Source: CAIUVD01 sp044338255 (GTDB lineage Bacteria > Planctomycetota > UBA11346). From it: a stretch of 53,986 nucleotides of DNA. The notes under the pieces are model-generated. The model saw only the letters and a list, made by a program, of their open reading frames with translations. It was not told the DNA's origin and searched no databases. The DNA is taken from assembly GCA_044338255.1 (NCBI GenBank), contig JBIILZ010000011.1:1-53986 (forward strand). Reading direction: 5' to 3'. Position numbers and translations under genes: made by a program. Positions 26,216-34,494 of the stretch are shown in pieces (positions within the stretch are counted from its first letter, which is position 1; every line of letters begins with the position of its first letter).

Positions 26216-27602
26216 TCAACGTTTTTGGGGAGCGGCCTTGACGCTTTCGGACGGCGGGATTGCGTCGAGCTGTTCCGTCCAGGTCTGGAGCTGTTCGATT
26301 AACGACGGATCGATGGTGGCCTTGAGCCGCTGCTCGATGAGCTTCCGCGCGGCCAACACCACCTTGCCCTGTTTTTCGGGCGGCGCGGCCAGAGCGGACT
26401 TCACCCCTTGAAAGGTCTGATAGGTGGCGTCCGCATCCTGGAACCATTTCCGCAGTGAGCCCTTCCACGGCTTTTCGAGCTCGGAACGGGCTTTCTTCCA
26501 GTCCTCGGGTTCTTCGCCAAATGCCTTCATGGTCCGGGCCACGAGGGCGTTGCCTTCGGTGGAGAACGAGGCCACCAGGGTTTGAATCTGCTTCAGGCGT
26601 TGATCATCAATGGCCAGACCACGCGTCTCGAAGAAGAGTTTGGCAGAGGCCGAGCGGCGTTGGGCCTCGATCTTTTGTTCGTTCACGCAGGCCGCGATCA
26701 GACGGTCGGCAGTGGCGAGGTCGGCGGCCGATGGCAGACGCCAGTCGATACTGACATTGGTGGTGCCCGGGGGGATCTCGCGCACCGACTTCAAGCCTGA
26801 ATCGGTAAAGGTGATCTCAGTCGGTTTTCCCTGGTCGTCAGTGGTCAGGGGCATCCACCAGGCGCCACCGGCCTCGGTCGTGAACGACGTTGAGCCGATC
26901 GTCACCGTCACTCCGGCCTTGCCTTCTCCGGAATCATAGGCGCCGTTGCGATTGCGGTCAGCATAGGCTATTCCCCCGCCGAAACGTCGCGCCGTGCCTT
27001 CACCGAGGATGATGACCAGCGACGTCTTGCCGGCGACCGTCTGTACTGCGACCCCGGCTTCTCGCCAGTTTGCAGCGAGGGCGATCTTCCGCGACAGGAT
27101 CCCCACGCCCGTCCCGGTGACCCGGTAGGGGAACATCAGCGCTTGGCCGTAGGCCTGCTGAAGCTGGCCGGCATCGAGTCCCACCAGGGCGAATACTTGG
27201 GGAGTGGTGGGATAGTTAGCATCATGCAGGACCGTCGTGCAATCGTACGGAGTCCCCTTCTGCGCGGCCGGCTCGGCTTTCAACAGGTTATGGGCCGCCA
27301 ACATCAGTTGCGGATTGATCACCACCGGGTTCATGGGGGGGGGGACTCTCGGAGAACTGGCTCATGAATGAGTTCATGTCCCCGGGAAGGATCTTGCGCC
27401 GTATCAAGTCGATGATGCGCATGTCGCCAAGGCGGTAGGAGCGACGGTGCTCATTGAACAGCTGCAGGGCGACGATCTCGTCGGCACTGGGATGGACGGC
27501 GGGTTCGACGGCGGCCAGCGGCGCGCGCAGCACGCTCAGGAGTAGCACGAACATTCCAAGGCAGTGTTGGAATGAGGCCGGGGGAGTGCGATCGATGGCC
27601 AT
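26216..27602 (-). pseudogene. secreted CAP-domain-like protein with a frameshift at a C10 tract
   Basis: Two frames form one protein of about 460 residues. The first (27602 to the tract) has a signal peptide (FQHCLGMFVLLLSVLRAPLAAVEP) and VALQLFNEHRRSYRLGDM. The second continues MNPVVINPQLMLAAHNLLKAE, which together look like the SCP/PR1 CAP pattern. A calcium-type loop (ADRNRNGAYDSGEG) and a helical Lys/Glu-rich tail follow. The frames meet at ten C's (27335-27344, plus-strand G's). Nine C's would restore one continuous frame (SESPPPMNPVV). This is either phase variation, a recent mutation or a base-calling error. The CAP assignment is moderate. Confidence 0.6.
27335..27344. repeat. G10/C10 homopolymer inside a coding region
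   Basis: Ten consecutive G's on the plus strand lie at the junction of the two frames of the CAP-like gene. Tracts this long slip readily during replication. Confidence 0.9.
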
Positions 27603-27724
27603 GAGTTCTCCACGATGGTCGGAGTGTTCGCGATGATGATCACCCCATCCTACCGCGCCGTGCAGGATAGGGCGATTCGTGCCGAACGGTGATGGATCGT
27701 CATGAGCCGGCGATCAGCGCACAC

Positions 27725-27816
27725 TTTTCAGCTTGCCGTTTTCAGCTTGCCGTTTTCAGCTTGCCGTTTTCAGCTTGCCGTTTTCAGCTTGCCGTTTTCA
27801 GCTTGCCGTTTTCAGC
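27725..27816. repeat. 14-bp tandem repeat, 6 full copies plus a partial, at a gene end
   Basis: TTTTCAGCTTGCCG is repeated exactly six times from 27725 to 27808, then TTTTCAGC at 27809-27816. The stop codon of the CE7 esterase (27812-27814) lies within the partial copy, so the array looks amplified from the gene's own 3' end. Confidence 0.97.
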
Positions 27817-28771
27817 CAGCGAAGAAGTGGCTGACCGTATCCATATGTCCGGGCAGATGCTCGTGGGCGAAATCGGGATAGATGACCACGTCCTTGGCGG
27901 AGGTGATCTTATTATAGGTTGCGAACTGAGTGCTCGGTGGGCAGATGGCATCGGCGAGGCCGGTGAACATCAGGGTGCGGGCCTTGATGCGGTGGGCCAG
28001 CCATTGGATGTCGACATAGCCGAGACGATTGAAGAAGTCGTCTTCGCGGGCGTGGGTCGGGTCGAAGCGCCGGAACCATTCGTTGAATTCCTTGTAGGCA
28101 TCCTTGCAGAGGTCCATGTTCCACACCCGGCGGTAATCGGTCAGGAACGGATACACGGAGGCGCACTTGGCCACCCGCGGCTCGAGGGCGGCGCAGGCGA
28201 GGGCCAAGCCACCACCCTGGCTGCCACCGTAGACAAAGACCCGGGTGGCATCGATTTCGGGCATCGCCAGGCCGATGCCCGCCATCCGTGCCGTGTCCAG
28301 GAATACGTGACGGTAGTACAGCCGATCGGGAGTGTCCTCCTCCAGACCGCGGATGATGTGACCGGTGAGGTTCCAACCTTTCACCGCCTGATTGTCATGC
28401 GAGCGGCCGCCCTGTCCGCGGCAATCCATGGCCAGCACCGCATAGCCCTGGGCGACCCAGCCGAGGTGGTCGAACCATTCGCCGGAGTTCATCGAGTATC
28501 CGTGGAAGCGGATGACCAGGGGCACCTTCCCCGGACGCTGAGAGGGGCGGAGGAACTTGGCGTAGACGCGCGCGCCGCCGGTGCCGGTGAAGGTCACGTC
28601 GAAGCATTCTGTACCCGGGAAGGTCTGATCCGCTGGGGTGATGCTGAGATCGGCAGGGGTGGCGGCGAGCTCGGTCAGGCCGCGATCCCAGAAGGCATCC
28701 ACATCCGTCGGACGAGGGCTGCTGCCGGCATAGGTTTTCAATTGGGCGAGGGGCAGATCGAGCAGGGGCAT
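27812..28771 (-). CDS. acetyl xylan esterase / cephalosporin-C deacetylase, family CE7
   Basis: The protein has 319 residues with no signal peptide, as in most CE7 enzymes, so it is cytoplasmic. The family motifs are present: RGQGG at 118-122, GGSQGG with the catalytic Ser184, and an HE motif near the end (DFAHEH) supplying His; the Asp lies around TGLADAICPP. CE7 enzymes deacetylate short acetylated oligosaccharides taken up from outside. Regulon motif copy C lies 88 bp upstream, so it is probably controlled together with the secreted SGNH esterase. Its stop codon lies inside a 14-bp tandem array. Confidence 0.9.
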   Translation of the reverse strand: MPLLDLPLAQLKTYAGSSPRPTDVDAFWDRGLTELAATPADLSITPADQTFPGTECFDVTFTGTGGARVYAKFLRPSQRPGKVPLVIRFHGYSMNSGEWFDHLGWVAQGYAVLAMDCRGQGGRSHDNQAVKGWNLTGHIIRGLEEDTPDRLYYRHVFLDTARMAGIGLAMPEIDATRVFVYGGSQGGGLALACAALEPRVAKCASVYPFLTDYRRVWNMDLCKDAYKEFNEWFRRFDPTHAREDDFFNRLGYVDIQWLAHRIKARTLMFTGLADAICPPSTQFATYNKITSAKDVVIYPDFAHEHLPGHMDTVSHFFAG

Positions 28772-28859
28772 GGATGATCCGGGAAGTAATGTTCGCGATG
28801 ATGGTCAGGTGCGATACAGGCTTATCAATGGCAAGCCTCGGAGGCGTCCGCTGGCAGTG

Positions 28860-28878
28860 ATGTCGCAAAAATTGTTAC
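28860..28878 (-). promoter_or_regulatory. regulon motif, copy C (upstream of the CE7 esterase)
   Basis: On the minus strand it reads GTAACAATTTTTGCGACAT, 16 of 19 positions identical to copy B. It overlaps the stop codon of the aquaporin gene and lies 88 bp upstream of the CE7 start. Confidence 0.65.
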
Positions 28879-29579
28879 TGCCGTTCTGGTCCAGGCGAGC
28901 GTTGAGCGTCGCTGGGCGGTGGGCACAGCCAGGCGAACAGCACCGCGGCGGCGGCGGCTCCCAGGATCTGCATGCCGATGAAGCCCCCGGCGTCCACTGG
29001 TCTGATGCCGGAAAAGGTGTCGGTCAACGAGCGTGCCAGGGTCACAGCGGGATTGGCGAACGAGGTCGAGGCCGTGAACCAATAGGCGGCGGTGATGTAG
29101 GCGGCGACCGCGAAGGGGGTCAACAGCGGCGTCGTGCGTGAGCTTCCGCAAATCACGCCGATCAGCCCGAAGGTCGCCAGCGCCTCGCTCAGCCATTGCC
29201 CAGGACCATGGCGGACATGGGTCGAGATCTGCAGCACGTCGAGGTCGAACATCAGATGCGCGAGCCAGGTACCGAGTATCGCCCCGAGGCCCTGCACCAG
29301 GACGTAGCCCGGTACGCGTCGCCAGGGTAGCGCGCCACGGCTGGCCATGACCACCGAGACCACGGGATTGATATGGCAGCCCGAGATCGGGCCGAAGGTG
29401 AGGATCAGGGCGACCAGTCCGGCACCGGTGGCCAGGGCATTGGCCAGCAGGGCGATGGCGACGTTGCCGCCCGCGAGGCGTTCGGCCATGATCCCGGAGC
29501 CGACGACGATCGCCAGAAGCAGGGCCGTGCCGAGCGTTTCGGCGGTCAACTGGCGAGAGAAGGAGACGGTGTGGGGCAT
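28875..29579 (-). CDS. aquaporin/aquaglyceroporin, AqpS-like arsenite channel
   Basis: The protein has 234 residues of the MIP family with six membrane segments and two half-helices. The first NPA box reads HINPVVS and the second ANPAVT. The change of the first box and the lack of an extended glycerol-facilitator loop fit the AqpS group. The gene lies 7 bp after arsR and divergent from an ArsC-type phosphatase. In Sinorhizobium, AqpS replaces the arsenite pump: arsenate is reduced and arsenite leaves through the channel. The same layout here supports arsenic detoxification without ArsB or Acr3. Confidence 0.85.
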   Translation of the reverse strand: MPHTVSFSRQLTAETLGTALLLAIVVGSGIMAERLAGGNVAIALLANALATGAGLVALILTFGPISGCHINPVVSVVMASRGALPWRRVPGYVLVQGLGAILGTWLAHLMFDLDVLQISTHVRHGPGQWLSEALATFGLIGVICGSSRTTPLLTPFAVAAYITAAYWFTASTSFANPAVTLARSLTDTFSGIRPVDAGGFIGMQILGAAAAAVLFAWLCPPPSDAQRSPGPERQ

Positions 29580-29586
29580 ATATGTT

Positions 29587-29934
29587 TCAGCAGCAGGCGG
29601 TGAGTAGACGAACGAGATCGGTGACCAGCTCGCGACGTACCGTTGAGCGGATGAAGCGCTCGTCGCGTACGCGCTCGATAAGCCCGACCTTCTCGAGCTG
29701 CTGCAGATGATGGGAGAGGGTCGGACCGGGCAGGCCGAGTGCCGCCTGGATGTCGTTCACTGCCAGCGCTTCGCGTGCGTTGGCGAGGTGGAAGAACACT
29801 TGCAGACGTCCGCGATGGGCGAGGGCCTTGAAGGCGGCGACGTGCTCGGCGGTGGCCGTCAGCCTCGGCACCTTGCGGGTCATGAGCGCCTGGGGAGGAC
29901 AACAGGCGAGTGGCGGACGTCTTGGCATCTTCAT
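29587..29934 (-). CDS. arsR: ArsR-family metalloregulator
   Basis: The protein has 115 residues with an ArsR/SmtB winged helix (FKALAHRGRLQVFFHL, VNDIQAALGLPGPTLSHHLQQLEKVGLI). Unusually, Cys pairs lie at both ends (Cys11-Cys12 and the final Cys-Cys) rather than the classical CxC in the DNA helix, suggesting a different As(III) site. An ATG at 29883 is an alternative start and would remove the first Cys pair. It lies 51 bp from the divergent arsC start with inverted repeats between, and is co-transcribed with the aquaporin. Confidence 0.88.
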   Translation of the reverse strand: MKMPRRPPLACCPPQALMTRKVPRLTATAEHVAAFKALAHRGRLQVFFHLANAREALAVNDIQAALGLPGPTLSHHLQQLEKVGLIERVRDERFIRSTVRRELVTDLVRLLTACC

Positions 29935-29935
29935 A

Positions 29936-29970
29936 ATTTCAGATTATTGAAAATATGGCAAGGGCCATAT
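29936..29970. promoter_or_regulatory. divergent arsR/arsC operator region
   Basis: ATTTCA-GATTAT-TGAAAA at 29936-29953 is a TCA-N6-TGA element like known ArsR sites. ATATGGC-AAGG-GCCATAT at 29953-29970 is a perfect 7-bp inverted repeat. Both lie between the two divergent start codons. Confidence 0.6.
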
Positions 29971-29985
29971 GATCCGCCACCGAAC

Positions 29986-30489
29986 ATGGCTACCCTCCCT
30001 ATCCGCATCCTCTTCCTCTGTACCGGGAATTCCTGCCGCTCGCAGATGGGCGAGGCCTGGTGCCGTGCCCTCCACGGTGGCCGGTACGAGGCCTACTCGG
30101 CGGGAACCATCGCCAAGGGCCTCAATCCCCGGATGGTCGAGGTGATGCGGGAGGTCGGCATCGACCCGACGTTGCATCAGACTTCGAAGACCTTGGCGAG
30201 CGTGCTCGCGACTGGGGTCCGACTCGACCTCGTGGTGACCGTCTGCGGCCACGCCCATGAGACCTGTCCGCATTTCCCGGGCGGCCAGACGCGCGTCGTC
30301 CATGTCGGCTTCGAGGATCCACCTGAGCTTGAGAAAACCGCCCGTACTCCCGATGAAGCTCTCGGCCATTATCGGCGGGTACGCGACCAGATCCGCGATT
30401 TCGTCGCCGGTTTGCCGGGGAGCCTGCCGGGGAGCCTGCCGGGGAGGCTCGACTGCGACACCGCGCATGGTACTTCGCTTACCCAATGA
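29986..30489 (+). CDS. arsC: arsenate reductase, low-molecular-weight phosphatase type
   Basis: The protein has 167 residues with the start at 29986. The active-site loop CTGNSCRS gives Cys12-x5-Arg18, as in LMW-PTP-like arsenate reductases (thioredoxin- or mycothiol-linked ArsC). Later Cys residues in TVCGHAHETCPHF could form the redox relay, and the Asp pair lies in GFEDPPELE. It reduces arsenate to arsenite in the cytoplasm. The C-terminal tail contains GSLPGSLPGRL, encoded by a 12-bp tandem repeat (30417-30447), an expansion past the normal domain end. It is divergent from arsR-aqpS. Confidence 0.88.
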   Translation: MATLPIRILFLCTGNSCRSQMGEAWCRALHGGRYEAYSAGTIAKGLNPRMVEVMREVGIDPTLHQTSKTLASVLATGVRLDLVVTVCGHAHETCPHFPGGQTRVVHVGFEDPPELEKTARTPDEALGHYRRVRDQIRDFVAGLPGSLPGSLPGRLDCDTAHGTSLTQ

Positions 30490-30560
30490 TCTCGGCAACG
30501 AACCCTGTTTTTCAATATCCGGCTCTTCATGGAGCATTGTGAACGCCGGCGATGGGCGGG

Positions 30561-30593
30561 CCAGCTGACGGCCAGCTGACGGCCAGCTGACGG
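30561..30593. repeat. 11-bp tandem repeat, 3 copies
   Basis: CCAGCTGACGG occurs three times in a row at 30561, 30572 and 30583, between arsC and the MarR remnant. Confidence 0.97.
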
Positions 30594-30636
30594 AGATCCC
30601 GCTGGCAGATGGTTCGTAGCCCGAACTATTCCAACC

Positions 30637-30837
30637 ATGATCCCGCCGACGTCTCCGCAGCGTTGCGCGACCGTGGTCCTCGAATCGCTACCGGGATTGA
30701 TGCAGCACCTCCGCCAGATCATGCGCGAGGTGCGCGGCGGTCTCACTGTTCCGCAGTTTCGTGTTCTCGCCTATTTCGCCTATTTCGCCTATTTCGCCTA
30801 TTTCGCCTATTTCGCCTATCTCGCCTATCTCGCTCGA
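30637..30837 (+). pseudogene. MarR-family regulator remnant ending in a 9-bp repeat array
   Basis: From ATG 30637 the frame encodes PGLMQHLRQIMREVRGGL and TVPQFRVLAYF, which looks like the first helix and start of the winged helix of a MarR regulator. Instead of continuing, the sequence enters an array of Tyr-Phe-Ala codons (30772-30834) and loses all similarity. The frame then runs without a stop into rbsB, but that gene has its own signal-peptide start at 30931. The rest of the regulator has been deleted or replaced. Confidence 0.6.
30772..30834. repeat. 9-bp tandem repeat, 7 copies
   Basis: TATTTCGCC is repeated five times exactly (30772-30816), followed by TATCTCGCC and TATCTCGCT. It starts within the MarR remnant. 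Confidence 0.97.
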
Positions 30838-30841
30838 TCGC

Positions 30842-30871
30842 CTCCGGTGAATAAACGATCATTCACCGGAG
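30842..30871. promoter_or_regulatory. perfect 11-bp inverted repeat upstream of rbsB
   Basis: CTCCGGTGAAT at 30842-30852 and ATTCACCGGAG at 30861-30871 flank an 8-bp loop, 59 bp before the rbsB start. It may be an operator for the ABC operon or a terminator hairpin for upstream transcription; no T-tract follows. Confidence 0.5.
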
Positions 30872-30930
30872 CTTGGATTTATCCTGGGAATGCACTTGTA
30901 AACCGGAAGATATCTTATTACATCCCGGCC

Positions 30931-31902
30931 ATGAAACTAATCCCCCTCTTATTTTCTTTGGTGCTGTCCTGCGCCTTCAGCGTGAACGCACGATGCGCCG
31001 AAGGTACGCTGACCATCGCCGTCGTTCCCAAGGGCACCACCCACGATTACTGGAAATCGGTCAAGGCCGGCGCGACCGCGGCTGAGAAGGAACTCAGCGG
31101 GCCGGCCGGCAAGGTCAAGATCATCTGGAAGGGGCCGTTGAAGGAGGACGACCGTACGGCGCAGATCGACGTCGTGCAGAATTTCGTCGCCAAGGGCGTC
31201 TCCGGCATCGTGCTCTCCCCCTTGGATACGCAGGCGCTGGTGGCACCGGTTGAGCTGGCTACCGCCTCGGGCATTCCGGTGGTGATCATCGACTCGGCGC
31301 TGGCCTCCGACAAGCCGTTGAGCTACATCGCCACCGACAACAAGCAGGGTGGGCGGATCGCCGCTCAGCAGCTGGTGAAGTTCGCTGGTGAAAATGCCAA
31401 GGCGGTGATGCTGCGCTATCTGGTGGGCTCGGCGAGTACCGCTGAGCGTGAAGATGGCTTCCTCGAAGAAATCGCCAAGCATCCCACGGTGAGCCTGCTC
31501 TCGACCGATCAGCACGCCGGGGCGACCCGCGAAAGCGCGCTGAACGCCAGCCAGAATCTGCTCGGCCGCTGGCGCGAGGGGGCCACGGCGGTGTTCTCGG
31601 TCAATGAACCATCGACCGTGGGCATGGCCTTGGCGATGCAGGAGACCGGTCTCGCCGGCAAAGTCATCCACATCGGCTTCGATGCCAGCGCCCCGCTGGT
31701 GACGGCGCTCAAGGAAGGTCGCATCCAGGCGCTGGTGGTGCAGGATCCGTACAAGATGGGGTATCTCGGGGTTAAGATGTGCGTCGCCAAACTCCGTGGG
31801 CAGACGGTCGATAAGCGTATCGACACGCCGGTAGTGGTGGTCACCAAGGACAACCTCGACACGCCAGAGATCCAGGCGCTGATCAAGCCGCAGGGCCAGT
31901 GA
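30931..31902 (+). CDS. RbsB-like periplasmic sugar-binding protein
   Basis: The protein has 323 residues with signal peptide MKLIPLLFSLVLSCAFSVNARCAEG; the Cys after LVLS could be a lipidation site. It is a type I periplasmic binding protein: IAVVPKGTTHDYWKSVKAGA, GVSGIVLSPLD, VVIIDSALASD and YIATDNKQGG are the hallmark blocks of the ribose/galactose/rhizopine-binding group. It delivers its sugar to the RbsAC-like ATPase and permease encoded directly downstream with overlapping start and stop. The ligand is not predictable. A MocB-like or inositol-like ligand is one possibility. Confidence 0.9.
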   Translation: MKLIPLLFSLVLSCAFSVNARCAEGTLTIAVVPKGTTHDYWKSVKAGATAAEKELSGPAGKVKIIWKGPLKEDDRTAQIDVVQNFVAKGVSGIVLSPLDTQALVAPVELATASGIPVVIIDSALASDKPLSYIATDNKQGGRIAAQQLVKFAGENAKAVMLRYLVGSASTAEREDGFLEEIAKHPTVSLLSTDQHAGATRESALNASQNLLGRWREGATAVFSVNEPSTVGMALAMQETGLAGKVIHIGFDASAPLVTALKEGRIQALVVQDPYKMGYLGVKMCVAKLRGQTVDKRIDTPVVVVTKDNLDTPEIQALIKPQGQ

Positions 31903-33404
31903 TGCCGACTGCGCCACGACTCGAGATGCGTGGTATCCGCAAGGCGTTCGGTCCGACCCAGGCGCTGGCCCGGGTCGATCTCGCCGTGGGTGCCGGTGAA
32001 TGCCTGGCGATCATCGGTGAGAACGGCGCCGGCAAGTCGACCTTGATGAAGGTCCTCAGCGGTGCCCATCACCCCGATGGCGGCGAGATGCGGCTTGATG
32101 GCGAGCCTTTCGCGCCGCGTGATCCGCATGCCGCACGTCTGCGCGGCGTCGGCATCGTCTACCAGGAATTGACCATCGTCCGCCACCTGAGCGTGGCTGA
32201 GAACGTCGTGCTCGGGGCCGAGCCGTCGCAGTTGGGTGCGGTGCGCCAAGGCGAACGCGATCGCATCGCCCGCCAGGCGCTGGAAATGCTTGGCATCGGC
32301 GATCTGCCGTTGGCGACTCTCGCCGGCTCGCTGTCGGTGGCGCAGCAGCAGCTGGTGGAAATCGCGCGGGCTCTGGCCCTGGGCATTCCGCGCGTGCTGG
32401 TGCTCGATGAACCCACCGCCAGCCTCACCGCCAGCGATGCCTCACGCCTGTTCACGGCCATCGATCGCCTGGTCGCGGCTGGTACCGCGGTGCTCTTCAT
32501 CAGCCATCATCTTGAGGAATGCCGGCGCGTGGCGACACGGTTCCTGGTTTTGCGTGATGGCACCAGCGTCGGCGGCGGGGCCATGGTCGATGCCGACGAA
32601 GGCGCTCTCATCCGTCTGATGGTCGGGCGCGAGGTCACGGAACTATTCCCGCGTATTCCCCATACCCTCGGCGAACCGCTGCTTGAAGTTCAGGCCCTTG
32701 CCGGGCGCACGCTGCCGCAGGAAGCGTCCTTCACGCTGCGCGCCGGCGAGATTCTCGGCATCTTTGGCCTCGTCGGTTCGGGCCGTACGGAGATGCTCCG
32801 CGTACTGTTCGGCCTGGATCCCGTCGCCAGCGGTACGGTGCGTCTGCGCGGCCAGCCGCTCACGGGTCGTTCACCGCGCGCCTCGCTGGCGGCCGGTATC
32901 GGCTTAGTTAGCGAGGATCGCAAGGAGGAGGGCCTCGCCCTCGGCATGTCGATCGCCGACAACCTCACCCTGACGCGCCTCGCGCCGGTGGCGACGGCGG
33001 GTTGCGTCGATGCCGCGCGTCAGCAGGCCGCGGCCGCGACGTGGATGCAGCGTCTGTGGGTCAAGGCTGCGAGCCCGGCGCAGCCGATCGGCCAGCTCTC
33101 GGGCGGCAATCAGCAGAAGGTCGCCATCGGTCGTCTGCTGTACCATGATGCGCAGATTCTCTTACTCGATGAGCCGACGCGGGGCATCGATGTCGGCGCT
33201 AAGGCGCAGGTCTATCGTCTGCTCGGCGAACTCGCCGCCGAGGGCCGGGCGCTGATCGTGGTTTCGAGTTATATCCCTGAATTGATGGGCGTCTGCGATA
33301 CCATCGCCGTCATGCGCCGCGGACGACTGTCGTCATCGCGTCCGGTGGCGAGCTGGGATGCCCACACCATCTTGACCACCGCCCTGGGTGGAGAAGCCGC
33401 ATGA
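31902..33404 (+). CDS. RbsA/MglA-like sugar ABC transporter ATPase (two nucleotide-binding domains)
   Basis: The protein has about 500 residues. Domain 1 has GENGAGKST (Walker A), LSVAQQQ (signature) and VLVLDEPTASL (Walker B). Domain 2 has the naturally altered Walker A GLVGSGRTE, LSGGNQQK and ILLLDEPTRGIDVGA, exactly the asymmetry of RbsA-type ATPases. The ATG at 31902 overlaps the rbsB TGA (TGATG), and a GTG at 31899 is an alternative. It energises import with the permease that follows. Confidence 0.93.
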   Translation: MPTAPRLEMRGIRKAFGPTQALARVDLAVGAGECLAIIGENGAGKSTLMKVLSGAHHPDGGEMRLDGEPFAPRDPHAARLRGVGIVYQELTIVRHLSVAENVVLGAEPSQLGAVRQGERDRIARQALEMLGIGDLPLATLAGSLSVAQQQLVEIARALALGIPRVLVLDEPTASLTASDASRLFTAIDRLVAAGTAVLFISHHLEECRRVATRFLVLRDGTSVGGGAMVDADEGALIRLMVGREVTELFPRIPHTLGEPLLEVQALAGRTLPQEASFTLRAGEILGIFGLVGSGRTEMLRVLFGLDPVASGTVRLRGQPLTGRSPRASLAAGIGLVSEDRKEEGLALGMSIADNLTLTRLAPVATAGCVDAARQQAAAATWMQRLWVKAASPAQPIGQLSGGNQQKVAIGRLLYHDAQILLLDEPTRGIDVGAKAQVYRLLGELAAEGRALIVVSSYIPELMGVCDTIAVMRRGRLSSSRPVASWDAHTILTTALGGEAA

Positions 33405-34486
33405 GTTCGACCGTGCCTGAGCAGCAATCCGTTCCCTCCTCTGCGGCCCCGCAGCTCCTTCACCTGCCGAAGAAATCCTTGTGGCTGCATACGCTCGCCA
33501 CGCTCGGACCGTTCCTGGCGCTGGTGGTGCTGTGGGCGGCCTTCGCGCTTGCCGTGTGGTTGAAATCCGATCCCGAAGATCCCTTGGCCAGTCCCTGGGC
33601 GTTCATCGCTTGGAAGAACCAATGTCTGATCCTCGCCCAATCGGCGATCGTCGCCATCGGCGCCTGCGGCATCGTGATGGTGATCGTCGCCGGTGGCATC
33701 GATCTCTCGATCGGCTCGGTGATCGCCATCACCGGGGTGGCGGCGGCGATGGCCCTTCATGCCGGCGCCAGCACTGGCGTCGCCTGCCTGGTGGCCTTGG
33801 CCACGGGTGCCGCCGCCGGGGCGATCAATGGTTCGCTGGTGGCCTTCACCGGTATCACCCCGTTCATCATCACCTTGGGAACCTTAGGCGTAGCCCGCGG
33901 CATGGCCAAGGGCCTCGCCGATAATCAGACCATCAACATCGCCCCGAGCTGGCTGGACGGACTCATGCGACCCTTTCCGTCGGCCCTCGATGGTCCGCTT
34001 CTGGCGCACATCCCGGTCGCTCCCGGCGTGCTGATCGCCGCCGTGGTCGCGATCCTCACCGCCGTCATCTTGCGCAAGTCGGTCTTCGGCCGGCATCTCT
34101 ATGCCATCGGTTCGAATGCTGCAGCGGCGCGGTTGTGCGGAATTCGCGTGCGCGCGACTACGGTCGGCGTCTACGCTCTCGCCGGCGTGCTTTTTGGGCT
34201 CGCCGGCCTGTTGGAGATGACCAAACTACATCAGGGAGATCCGACCACCGCCAACGGCCGGGAGTTGGACATCATCGCCGCCGCCGTCATCGGCGGTGCG
34301 TCGCTGGCCGGCGGCGTCGGCACCGCCTTGGGCGCGGTCATCGGGGCCCTGGTCATGGGCGTGCTGCGCAATGGCAGTCAGCTCCTGGAATGGCCGACCT
34401 GGGTGCAGGAGATCATCATCGGCGTAGTCATCGTCGTCGCCGTCGGCATCGATCGCTTCCGCCTGTGGCGGGCGTCACGCCGTTGA
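33401..34486 (+). CDS. RbsC-like sugar ABC transporter permease
   Basis: The protein has 361 residues with 8-10 membrane segments. VIVAGGIDLSIGSVIA and the cytoplasmic coupling loop LRKSVFGRHLYAIGSNAAAARLCGI are typical of RbsC/XylH permeases, as is the late GELDIIAAAVIGGASLAGG-type block. The start overlaps the stop of the ATPase gene by 4 bp. A Pro/Gln-rich N-terminal extension of about 25 residues precedes helix 1. The gene ends 8 bp from the convergent membrane protein gene, with no visible terminator between. Confidence 0.92.
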   Translation: MSSTVPEQQSVPSSAAPQLLHLPKKSLWLHTLATLGPFLALVVLWAAFALAVWLKSDPEDPLASPWAFIAWKNQCLILAQSAIVAIGACGIVMVIVAGGIDLSIGSVIAITGVAAAMALHAGASTGVACLVALATGAAAGAINGSLVAFTGITPFIITLGTLGVARGMAKGLADNQTINIAPSWLDGLMRPFPSALDGPLLAHIPVAPGVLIAAVVAILTAVILRKSVFGRHLYAIGSNAAAARLCGIRVRATTVGVYALAGVLFGLAGLLEMTKLHQGDPTTANGRELDIIAAAVIGGASLAGGVGTALGAVIGALVMGVLRNGSQLLEWPTWVQEIIIGVVIVVAVGIDRFRLWRASRR

Positions 34487-34494
34487 GCCGCTGA

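Noticed and set aside
30637..31902. 421-residue version of the RbsB protein
   Set aside because: The extra N-terminus is a MarR remnant and a repeat array; a proper signal peptide starts at 30931.
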